This document shows, piece after piece, positions 1-5,857 of a DNA stretch of 20,588 nt. Position 1 is the stretch's first letter. The number at the start of each line of letters is the position of its first letter. The notes beneath the pieces are model-generated. The model did not search any database. It was not told the DNA's origin and was given only the letters and a program-made list of their open reading frames with translations. The DNA lies in the IMG/VR virus record IMGVR_UViG_3300025083_000282, positions 1 to 20,588 of that record. One strand, 5' to 3'. Position numbers and translations under genes: made by a program. This DNA comes from a virus.

Positions 1-1
1 A

Positions 2-124
2 AAGATTAGCGAATCAACGAAAATAAGTGAAAGATCAATTTGGAATACTTTAGACAATGGCAGAAAAAAAATACAAGAAAGCAAGAAACAAGCCTACAAA
101 AAATACAAAGACTCAAAAAAGTAA
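2..124 (+). CDS. C-terminal end of a helix-turn-helix-like protein (5' partial)
   Basis: An open frame enters from the left edge and stops at TAA 122-124, leaving about 40 residues. The visible part contains STKISERSIWNTLDNGRKKI followed by a lysine-rich tail. This resembles the recognition end of a sigma-like or transposase-like helix-turn-helix, in which an S-E-R-S/T-I-W-N segment precedes a basic R-K-K-I. It may therefore be the end of a phage transcription regulator, but the rest is outside the window. It overlaps the next gene by 68 bases, which is unusually long here. Either both are real, or this frame is a chance extension. Confidence 0.45.
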   Translation, partial: KISESTKISERSIWNTLDNGRKKIQESKKQAYKKYKDSKK

Positions 125-470
125 AGGCTTAGGCGATACAGTAGAGAAGATAACCAAAGCAACAGGAATCAAAAAAGCTGTTGATTGGTTTGTAGAGGCT
201 ACAGGAGTCGATTGTGGCTGTGATGCAAGAAAGGAGAAGCTAAACAAGTTATTCCCTTACAAACAACCTGAATGCCTTACAAGAGACGAATACGACTTTA
301 TTGGAACAATAATAAATAGATCCGTTCTAAATGTCAAGCAACAGGTGGAGCTTAATGGCATATACAATAGAGTCTTTCACCAGAGCGTAGAGATGACGAA
401 CTGCGGTTCTTGTCTAAAAGAAAGGATCGTACAACTTCAAGCGATATATAATTCTTATGAGGGAGATTGA
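57..470 (+). CDS. Conserved small phage protein, function unknown (137 aa)
   Basis: The protein has a lysine-rich N-terminus (about residues 1-24), then GLGDTVEKITKATGIKKAVD, then the cysteine pair CGC with DARKEKLNKLFPYKQPECL. I recall this core from unassigned proteins of Bacteroidota phages and know of no assigned function. Five cysteines (C52, C54 and C73, plus a C-x-x-C near residue 118) could bind a metal, which is inference only. No ATG lies between residue 1 and the conserved core, so the start at 57 is the only obvious one even though it overlaps the preceding frame. The upstream bases show no Shine-Dalgarno sequence. The end overlaps the next gene by 14 bases. Confidence 0.75.
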   Translation: MAEKKYKKARNKPTKNTKTQKSKGLGDTVEKITKATGIKKAVDWFVEATGVDCGCDARKEKLNKLFPYKQPECLTRDEYDFIGTIINRSVLNVKQQVELNGIYNRVFHQSVEMTNCGSCLKERIVQLQAIYNSYEGD

Positions 471-846
471 ATTATTTGAATTTCTTCGAGAGAAGATACC
501 TGACCTTAAATTGTCGGAGTTCAAATATTCAAAATATGATTGCTATTCAGAAAAGTATAATCTTGACATTGAGCTTAAATGTCGCAGGACTCATTACGAT
601 GACCTGTTAATTGAGAAGGCAAAATACGATGCGTTGATAAAGCGTTCTAAGAGTTTCAACACAACACCCTATTATATCAATTCAACACCTGAGGGAATCT
701 GGGCATTTGATCTTAGTAAATTTAATCCTAAGTGGGAAGAAAGAAGGATGCCGCGCACAACAGACTTCTCAAATAATAATAAAATAAACAAGGAGGTCGG
801 ATACTTAAATATCAACGAAGGAAAAAAAATTGATTTAAATAGTTGA
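457..846 (+). CDS. Small PD-(D/E)XK nuclease-like protein (129 aa)
   Basis: Residues 28-60 carry a nuclease-like signature: D28, then LDIELKCR with D37 and E39-x-K41, then a helix containing IEKAKYDAL. In the PD-(D/E)XK superfamily an acidic residue followed by E-x-K on the next strand forms the metal site, and a lysine- or tyrosine-bearing helix often follows. The C-terminal third is polar and asparagine-rich. Its length suits a minimal nuclease fold. Possible roles are recombination, host DNA degradation or resolution of branched DNA, and the sequence does not decide among them. It overlaps the upstream gene by 14 bases. The next gene has its own promoter, so this gene ends a transcription unit or lies within read-through. 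Confidence 0.55.
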   Translation: MREIELFEFLREKIPDLKLSEFKYSKYDCYSEKYNLDIELKCRRTHYDDLLIEKAKYDALIKRSKSFNTTPYYINSTPEGIWAFDLSKFNPKWEERRMPRTTDFSNNNKINKEVGYLNINEGKKIDLNS

Positions 847-872
847 TAATTGTAAAAGTTTTACTATATTAG
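843..872 (+). promoter_or_regulatory. Bacteroidota-type promoter (TTG, 19 bp, TATATTAG)
   Basis: TTG at 843-845 is followed after 19 bases by TATATTAG at 865-872, one mismatch from the Bacteroidota consensus TAnnTTTG. It overlaps the last bases of the preceding gene and lies about 30 bases before the ATG at 903. It resembles the element at 17894-17924: both begin TTGATA and both contain TTGTAAA. Confidence 0.6.
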
Positions 873-880
873 CTAAATAA

Positions 881-902
881 TAATTAAAACACACAATAAA
901 AA
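881..902 (+). promoter_or_regulatory. A-rich leader with AAAACACA core, copy 1
   Basis: TAATTAAAACACACAATAAA lies directly before the ATG at 903 and nearly repeats the sequence before the GTG at 1155. It has no Shine-Dalgarno sequence. It may be a Bacteroidota translation-start leader or an operator shared by the two units. Confidence 0.4.
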
Positions 903-1097
903 ATGCAAGCAATTATTTTTAAAGACGGAACAATAACTTATCAAAAAGGTGATTCAATCTACACAGATAAGATAGTATTAGAAAATAAAGAATACTATAC
1001 AGTTGTAGAAATAGGTTCAGGAGAAGAACTTTGGAACGCAGGATACGCAGTTGGTAGTCGAGTTTACAAAAACACAATAGACTTAACAACAATCTAA
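903..1097 (+). CDS. Small unknown protein as its own transcription unit (64 aa)
   Basis: The protein is short and soluble, apparently beta-rich, with no cysteine, signal peptide or membrane segment. It contains FKDGTITYQKGDSIYTDKIV near the N-terminus. I do not recognise a family. It is unusual here in standing alone: a promoter lies directly upstream and a strong hairpin terminator begins within 10 bases after the stop. The start is preceded by an A-rich leader without a Shine-Dalgarno sequence, as is common in Bacteroidota. A separately transcribed small phage protein of this kind is often an early or host-takeover factor, but that is inference from layout only. Confidence 0.7.
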   Translation: MQAIIFKDGTITYQKGDSIYTDKIVLENKEYYTVVEIGSGEELWNAGYAVGSRVYKNTIDLTTI

Positions 1098-1104
1098 AAA
1101 AAAT

Positions 1105-1131
1105 AGAGGGAGGGTAACACCTCCCTTTTTT
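1105..1131 (+). terminator. Rho-independent terminator
   Basis: GGGAGG at 1108-1113 pairs perfectly with CCTCCC at 1120-1125 around a six-base loop. The A before the stem pairs with the first T after it, and a run of seven T begins at 1126. It follows the stop of the 64-residue protein by 7 bases and separates it from the operon that starts at 1155. Confidence 0.85.
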
Positions 1132-1132
1132 A

Positions 1133-1154
1133 TTAATTTTAAAACACAATAACA
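1133..1154 (+). promoter_or_regulatory. A-rich leader with AAAACACA core, copy 2
   Basis: TTAATTTTAAAACACAATAA lies directly before the GTG at 1155. Relative to copy 1 it differs by a few bases within the same TTAAAACACA ... AATAA frame, and it follows the terminator closely. No promoter elements for the 1155 operon are visible between the terminator and this start. Confidence 0.4.
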
Positions 1155-1475
1155 GTGAAACAAGAATCAATAAATTCAATAAAAGAAGAGTTAACGCAAC
1201 ACGTTGAAGACGCGAGAAACGACTTTGACTTTGAAAGGGAAGACCTTCACGACCTCATATTCAACGAAGATTACTACATTATAGGTTACCACAAGGCCTC
1301 TGAATGGTTAAAGAAACACAACGTAGACGCCTTTGAAGGAATCGCTTTTGTACAGGATTACGAAAACTTTAACTTTGGTGAAGCGAGGACTTACGACAAC
1401 GCTGAAACGCTTGTAAATATGATCGTTTATATAATCGGGGAAGATGTTGTAAATTTAATTCAGGAGGAAGTATGA
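1155..1475 (+). CDS. Acidic unknown phage protein, GTG start (106 aa)
   Basis: The N-terminus is acidic and helical. A middle segment reads FNEDYYIIGYHKASEWLKKH and is followed by an aromatic and acidic stretch ending in the helical MIVYIIGEDVV. I recall similar short proteins in phages, with a conserved F-N-x-D-Y-Y-I-I-G segment, but no function for them. The GTG at 1155 is chosen because the conserved region needs an upstream helix and the leader before it resembles the leader before the 903 gene. It appears to open the long overlapping gene series that runs to the terminase. The stop overlaps the next start as ATGA. Confidence 0.7.
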   Translation: MKQESINSIKEELTQHVEDARNDFDFEREDLHDLIFNEDYYIIGYHKASEWLKKHNVDAFEGIAFVQDYENFNFGEARTYDNAETLVNMIVYIIGEDVVNLIQEEV

Positions 1476-1738
1476 CACAGAAAGAAAAGATAGCAGATTT
1501 GCAACAGAAGTTAATCCAAGCGAAAAAACATACTTATGTTTATGACACCCATACAATGTGGACAGAAAACAACGAGTTGCATATTCAATATGGAAGTGAC
1601 GACAAATTAATTGTTTTCGATATAACAAACCTTTATTCAGATTTATCACACCTTATTTATTTGGTTCACAAAGAAAATAGTAGGTGGCAAGATTATCTTG
1701 AAGACGAATTGATACAAACCATTGATAAGATAAAATGA
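1472..1738 (+). CDS. Unknown small phage protein (88 aa)
   Basis: The N-terminal 20 residues form a basic, glutamine- and lysine-rich helix, the middle appears beta-rich (residues about 22-55), and the C-terminus is helical. No known motif is visible. The start is preceded by AGGAGG at 1461-1466, one of the few clear Shine-Dalgarno sequences in the window. It overlaps both neighbours by four bases, which suggests translational coupling with the upstream acidic protein and the downstream exonuclease. A role in recombination or replication is possible from position only. Confidence 0.7.
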   Translation: MTQKEKIADLQQKLIQAKKHTYVYDTHTMWTENNELHIQYGSDDKLIVFDITNLYSDLSHLIYLVHKENSRWQDYLEDELIQTIDKIK

Positions 1739-2520
1739 TAACATTACTAAATGGCGACACTTGGGAGAAAAAAGCCATCCTAAAAAAAATGGTTGATGAT
1801 GATTTCTATTATGGTCATCTGGGAAGTAGAGCAATGAGTTCTTCTAACATTAAGCTACTAAACAAAAGTCCTAAGCATTATAAGTTCGTAACCCAATACG
1901 GACAGAACAACGATTCAACAGCTTTACAGGTAGGCAACTTTATTCATACAATGATATTAGAGCCTCATATGTTTGACGAAAGGTTTCACATTGTAGATGT
2001 TCAGAGTCGTAACGCGAAGGCGTACAAGGAAGCAAAGGCAAAATCAAATAAGATCGTCTTAACAGCCAAAGAACACGATGACAATATGAGAGTCGTTGAC
2101 GCTACCTTACGCAACGAACACGTTTTATCTTTGATAGGAGGTTGTGAATTTGAAGTACCTGCAATAGAGATGTTGGAGGGTTATGCTTTCAGAGGCAAGG
2201 CGGATATCTATGACGCTAAGCATTCGTTTATTGCAGACCTTAAAACGACTCAAGACATCCGAGCCTTCCAATACTCAGCCGAGAAATATGGTTATGACGT
2301 TCAAGCATTTATTTACACGAAACTCTTTAATGTACCAATCAGCAACTTTAAGTTTATTGCTTTGGATAAAAATTCTCTGGACATAGGCATATTCAGTATG
2401 ACCGATTCGTTTGTAAACAAGGGATACAAAAAGCTCAAAGAGGCCCTAGAGAATTACAAGCAGTTTTTTATCAATCATAACGACTTAGATTCATACACAA
2501 TTAAAGGCGTATTACAATGA
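1735..2520 (+). CDS. RecE/ExoVIII-like PD-(D/E)XK exonuclease (261 aa)
   Basis: This looks like a phage 5'-3' double-strand exonuclease for recombination. Motifs appear in family order: an S-S-S-N-I-K-L-L-N-K-S-P segment at about residues 35-46, G67-N-F-I-H71-T-M-I-L-E-P, then G-K-A-D157, then F-I-A-D168-L-K170-T-T, then Y-D-V-Q190-A-F-I-Y. In RecE and related nucleases D157, D168 and K170 would bind metal and catalyse, and Q190 lies in the QxxxY motif; Y194 completes it. Length fits the single-domain phage form rather than the long E. coli RecE. No single-strand annealing protein is recognisable in the window. It overlaps both neighbours by four bases. Confidence 0.8.
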   Translation: MITLLNGDTWEKKAILKKMVDDDFYYGHLGSRAMSSSNIKLLNKSPKHYKFVTQYGQNNDSTALQVGNFIHTMILEPHMFDERFHIVDVQSRNAKAYKEAKAKSNKIVLTAKEHDDNMRVVDATLRNEHVLSLIGGCEFEVPAIEMLEGYAFRGKADIYDAKHSFIADLKTTQDIRAFQYSAEKYGYDVQAFIYTKLFNVPISNFKFIALDKNSLDIGIFSMTDSFVNKGYKKLKEALENYKQFFINHNDLDSYTIKGVLQ

Positions 2521-2642
2521 GAGAGGACTTTATCAGGATCGCAATGGCTCAACTAAGAGGCAAATACAAATACAAACCTCAGAGACTAGCAACGGCCGCT
2601 TTTATGTATCGTAAGTGGATAGAGCGACAATCCAATAAATGA
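2517..2642 (+). CDS. Very small basic protein, 41 aa
   Basis: This 41-residue frame begins MREDFIRIAMAQLRG and ends WIERQSNK. It is strongly basic and predicted helical, with no recognised family. Support comes from junctions: its ATG overlaps the exonuclease stop as ATGA and its own stop overlaps the HNH start as ATGA, the same coupling used along this operon, and it exactly fills the gap between them. It could be a small DNA-binding accessory protein. Confidence 0.65.
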   Translation: MREDFIRIAMAQLRGKYKYKPQRLATAAFMYRKWIERQSNK

Positions 2643-2893
2643 AGAAACACACCAAGCTCTACTTAAAAGAGATGGGATACGATGAAACAGACTTTATCCC
2701 CTGTGAGGTATGTGGAGGTAAAGCAATAGACATTCACCACATAGAAGCTCGAGGGATGGGTGGAACTAAGAAAAAAGACACTATTGAGAACCTTATGGCA
2801 TTGTGTAGAAATTGTCACTATATTTATGGTGATAAGAAAGACCTGAAAGAATGGTTGCAAGAAATACACAATTGTAAATTACTTAATATATGA
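2639..2893 (+). CDS. HNH endonuclease, minimal (84 aa)
   Basis: The sequence has the compact HNH layout with two zinc-ligand pairs: C22-x-x-C25, then D31-I-H33-H34, then N51, then C56-x-x-C59-H60. In the HNH family the first histidine pair and the asparagine form the metal-dependent nick site, while the cysteines hold a structural zinc. The gene overlaps both neighbours as ATGA. Many phages carry an HNH protein that aids terminase cutting, usually next to the terminase. This one lies 3.7 kb upstream beside recombination and modification genes, so a role in recombination or host DNA breakdown is as likely. No intron or self-splicing context suggests homing. Confidence 0.85.
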   Translation: MKKHTKLYLKEMGYDETDFIPCEVCGGKAIDIHHIEARGMGGTKKKDTIENLMALCRNCHYIYGDKKDLKEWLQEIHNCKLLNI

Positions 2894-3474
2894 AAGTTAA
2901 AATAAATAAAATCTTTTCAAACGAAAATAATCCTAGAGTCATAAAGGATTATAAATTCAATCAATTAGTTAAAAGCATTAAGGAATTTCCTGAGATGTTA
3001 GAGAAACGCCCTATTGTTGTCGATGAAGATATGACGGTACTAGGAGGCAATATGAGATTAAAGGCTTGCAGAGAGGCAGGACTTAAAGAAGTTTATATTG
3101 ACATCGCAAAGGGTTGGTCAGACACCCAAAAACAACAATTCATAATCAAAGACAACGTAGGCTTTGGAGAATGGGATTGGGATTTGTTAGCGAATGAATG
3201 GGACACCGATTCGTTAAAAAGTTGGGGTATGAATATACCTAAATGGGAAGACGCAGATGATTTTAATACACAAATTGAGGATACAGGTGATTATAACTTC
3301 CCTGAAGATCAATTAGAAAACTCTCACGTTAAAATGGTTCAACTTTATTTAACAACAAGTACTGAACCCGAATTTAAAAAATGGGAATTGGACTTGAGGA
3401 AACATTTAAAAACAGATAATCTAACTGATACTGTTTTTAAGGTTATGAAGGATGCGTATGAAAGAATCAGTTGA
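2890..3474 (+). CDS. Stand-alone ParB/sulfiredoxin-fold domain protein (194 aa)
   Basis: Residues 1-100 resemble the ParB N-terminal (ParB/Srx) domain: NENNPR at 11-16, a helix, then KRPIVVDEDMTVLGGNMRLK with G52-G53-N-M-R56, and later FIIKDNVGFGEWDWDLLANE. In phages this domain is often fused to a DNA methylase, and I recall the F-I-I-K-D-N-x-G-x-G-E-W-D-W-D segment from that context. Here no methylase follows. The remaining about 90 residues are acidic, then a lysine-rich helical tail. The domain can bind or hydrolyse nucleotides in other families; its activity here is unknown. It overlaps the HNH stop as ATGA and the following dioxygenase by 23 bases, so it may guide or assist DNA modification. 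Confidence 0.75.
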   Translation: MKVKINKIFSNENNPRVIKDYKFNQLVKSIKEFPEMLEKRPIVVDEDMTVLGGNMRLKACREAGLKEVYIDIAKGWSDTQKQQFIIKDNVGFGEWDWDLLANEWDTDSLKSWGMNIPKWEDADDFNTQIEDTGDYNFPEDQLENSHVKMVQLYLTTSTEPEFKKWELDLRKHLKTDNLTDTVFKVMKDAYERIS

Positions 3475-4363
3475 AATAATAAAATTAAAGCCGAACTTGT
3501 CGGATAATCAGGTTGACAAGCTCAAAGGCACATTACTTAGCGAAAAGGATTATAACACACTTGTAACATATAACGCAGATGTATATTGTGAAGAAACAGG
3601 ACAATGTGTAGCCAAATTTCGTAAAAAAGTAATTCCTTCTAACATTGCTTCAAACGCATACAACGCACTGAAGTCAGTTGCAATATCTTCATCAAACAGG
3701 GGTATTAGCGGAGGATCAATGAATGATAAAGGGACTTTCTCAGAACAAAGAATAAAGAAAGACGGTACAAAGTCAAACACAGCTTTGGTTGATGCTGTTG
3801 CAAGTGGTATTATAGGATACTTTGACAGGAATCCAAGAACGCCTTATTGTAGACAAACAGCTTTTAATGAAAAACAATTTAACAAGTTCAAAAAAGCCTA
3901 TCCAATAATAAAGTTTGTTGACAGAGCGTATGCTCAATTAATGCCAGAGCAATATAAATTACAAAGAGATGAAGCAGATAAAACTGCACAAGACTTTGTT
4001 ATAAATGACACAGCGTTTACAACTGTTACTGTTAATAAGAATTGGCAGACGGCCGTTCACACCGACGCAGGAGATTTTGAAAAAGGGTTTGGTAATTTAG
4101 TTGCGTTACGCAAAGGTCGTTATGTTGGAGGTTATTTTGTAGTTCCAAAATGGGGAGTTGCTTTTGATTTACAAAACTCTGATTTATTATTAGTAGACGT
4201 TCATCAATGGCACGGCAATACACCTATTAAAATTTTAGATGAAGATGCAAAAAGAATTAGCCTTGTAATGTATTATAGAAAGAATATGATTCATTGTGGA
4301 ACTTCTGAGCAAGAAACAGACCGAGCAAAACACAGAAAAGAAGGAGACAAGCTAAATGGATAA
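3452..4363 (+). CDS. TET/JBP-family 2-oxoglutarate/Fe(II) dioxygenase, base hydroxylase (303 aa)
   Basis: This is a predicted oxidase of the 5-methyl group of thymine or 5-methylcytosine in DNA. The double-stranded beta-helix core lies at about residues 185-280: H203-T-D205 (HxD iron ligands), G226-G227, a V-x-x-x-x-x-D-L-L-L-V-D strand, H254 in H-Q-W-H-G (distal iron ligand), and R268 in K-R-I-S (probable 2-oxoglutarate ligand). An N-R-G segment at 82-84 also fits phage TET/JBP proteins. All expected iron ligands are present. Start choices are ATG 3452 or 3458, both within the end of the ParB-like gene. The stop overlaps the transferase gene by 8 bases. Substrate (T or 5mC) cannot be read from sequence. 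Confidence 0.75.
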   Translation: MRMKESVEIIKLKPNLSDNQVDKLKGTLLSEKDYNTLVTYNADVYCEETGQCVAKFRKKVIPSNIASNAYNALKSVAISSSNRGISGGSMNDKGTFSEQRIKKDGTKSNTALVDAVASGIIGYFDRNPRTPYCRQTAFNEKQFNKFKKAYPIIKFVDRAYAQLMPEQYKLQRDEADKTAQDFVINDTAFTTVTVNKNWQTAVHTDAGDFEKGFGNLVALRKGRYVGGYFVVPKWGVAFDLQNSDLLLVDVHQWHGNTPIKILDEDAKRISLVMYYRKNMIHCGTSEQETDRAKHRKEGDKLNG

Positions 4364-5081
4364 GCAAACTTTTTATGACTTTTCTAAATCCCTTTTAATT
4401 ACGGGGGACATTGATCCAGATTATATACTTATAAGAGAGAAGAGCAAGGAATTAGGATTTAATAAAAAACAAGTATTTAATTGGATATTACACAAGCTCG
4501 TTATCTATGACAGTTATTCGGAGTTAGAAGTAATAACAAAACAAAAGAAAATAGAAGATGTTAAATATGGCAACGAAAGGCGAAAGAGTAAGAATAAAGC
4601 AAGAGAATACTTGAACAATATTCAAAAGGCTTTTATGGATGTAGATGTTGAGAGATTTTTTTCAATGAACGGTAATAAAATTTTTAATAAAATAAAAACA
4701 ATTAATGGATTTGGATCGTGGTCAGCTTGGAAATTTATGGATTTGATCGACTGTTGTTATGGAATTAAGGTTGACTTTGATTCAATAGATTTCAGAAAGG
4801 CTTACACTTTCCCATTAAAAGGATTATTACTTGTAAATAACCTTCCAGAAGACCTTAAAATACTAAACGACACAAAGACATACAAAAGGCTTTTAGAAAA
4901 CGCTTACAGTATCTTAAAAGACCTTAAAAACTGCGATACGCCTCACAACGGGGGCAAGGGGTTAAGATTAAATGAATTAGAAACGCTTTTGTGCAAATAT
5001 CATTCTCATATGCATAATAAATATCAATCGGGCCAAGACATACTTCACTTAAAAAAAAGAGCGAAAGAATGTATAATATAA
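4356..5081 (+). CDS. HhH-fold amino acid:DNA transferase, aGPT-PPlase-like (241 aa)
   Basis: The protein appears all-helical. A helix-hairpin-helix-like turn lies at G118-F-G120-S-W-S-A-W, followed by D129, a C-C-Y-G-I-K segment and a P at 153. The C-terminus has C193-D-T-P, then NELETLLCKYHSHMHNKY (206-223) and S-G-Q-D-I. The predicted alpha-glutamyl/putrescinyl-thymine pyrophosphorylase and related amino acid:DNA transferase clades are DNA-glycosylase-like HhH proteins with a comparable E-x-L-C-x-Y end. In characterised hypermodified phages such proteins replace the phosphate on 5-phosphomethyl-uracil in DNA with an amine or amino acid. The call leans on this layout and on the neighbours. 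An unrelated HhH DNA-binding protein is the main alternative. It overlaps the genes on both sides (8 and 13 bases). Confidence 0.6.
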   Translation: MDKQTFYDFSKSLLITGDIDPDYILIREKSKELGFNKKQVFNWILHKLVIYDSYSELEVITKQKKIEDVKYGNERRKSKNKAREYLNNIQKAFMDVDVERFFSMNGNKIFNKIKTINGFGSWSAWKFMDLIDCCYGIKVDFDSIDFRKAYTFPLKGLLLVNNLPEDLKILNDTKTYKRLLENAYSILKDLKNCDTPHNGGKGLRLNELETLLCKYHSHMHNKYQSGQDILHLKKRAKECII

Positions 5082-5857
5082 TTGGAGCGGGACTTTGCGG
5101 AAGTATGGTCGCAAAAGACTTTGATAACAAAGGAATACCTTACAGGATATTTGATGCAAAACTATCTTTTGCCGCATCAATTATAAGTGAAAATCTATTT
5201 AGTGATACTTGGTTAAAAGATGTAAGCTACATAAAAGATTCGCTTGATTTTATTCATAATAATTATTTAGTAGAGAAAAGAACTTTTGAGGGCAAATTCA
5301 TAAAAAAAGAATTATATCATTTACCTATACCTGAAGTTCTTGTGAAGGAATATATTAATGAAAAGGTTATTGATTGTGATGAAGAGGGATGCAAAACAAA
5401 AACAAAATACTACAAAGGAATAAATATTGTTTGTGCAGGATTCTTAGCAAAGGCCCTTTTTAAACTTCCTAACTTAGATGCATTAACAGGTCACGGATTT
5501 TTCTTTAATAATTTTCATACTCCAGATAGAATAAATACTTACAGACCATACACGCACGAGAAAATAATGAATTGGCACGATGGCCTTATATGGTATGGAG
5601 ACAGCACGGCAATAAGGCATAAAAATTATATGAGTAAAAGAGACTCTTATATTGCTAAAAGTCTACAAAGGCTAAAAGATTATGGGATGACAAAATATAA
5701 AAAGATTGTATTTGGTTCTCGACCTATTAATGTTAAAAATCCAAGAGAGGGAATGTTTATTAGAATAAATAAGAACAACATAATAATTAATGGAGGTTGG
5801 AAAGACGGGTTAGTTATTTACCCTTATCTTATAAAAAAACTAGAAAAATGGTTATAG
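5069..5857 (+). CDS. Compact FAD-dependent amine/glycine oxidase-like protein (262 aa)
   Basis: The N-terminus is a Rossmann dinucleotide-binding site, NIIGAGLCGSMVA (G6-A-G8-L-C-G11), with D29 ending the second strand. A later strand GINIVCAG (117-124) matches the second flavin-contacting strand, G216-S-R-P fits D-amino-acid-oxidase-like enzymes, and N241-G-G-W-K-D-G with P-Y-L resembles their C-terminal flavin loop. At 262 residues it is shorter than typical 350-400 residue members, so the substrate cap must be reduced. In phage M6-type pathways an FAD enzyme of this class acts on an amino-acid-thymidine intermediate in DNA. Its place between transferase and kinase genes supports the same role here; the substrate is inferred. 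Confidence 0.65.
   Translation: MYNIIGAGLCGSMVAKDFDNKGIPYRIFDAKLSFAASIISENLFSDTWLKDVSYIKDSLDFIHNNYLVEKRTFEGKFIKKELYHLPIPEVLVKEYINEKVIDCDEEGCKTKTKYYKGINIVCAGFLAKALFKLPNLDALTGHGFFFNNFHTPDRINTYRPYTHEKIMNWHDGLIWYGDSTAIRHKNYMSKRDSYIAKSLQRLKDYGMTKYKKIVFGSRPINVKNPREGMFIRINKNNIIINGGWKDGLVIYPYLIKKLEKWL

Noticed and set aside
2639-2893. HNH gene as a homing endonuclease or intron remnant
   Set aside because: It fits the operon by exact ATGA overlaps on both sides and no neighbouring gene appears split.
5797-5847. Earlier start for the kinase gene
   Set aside because: It adds a basic, non-conserved extension before the P-loop strand and increases overlap with the FAD gene to 61 bases; ATG 5848 is the simpler choice.
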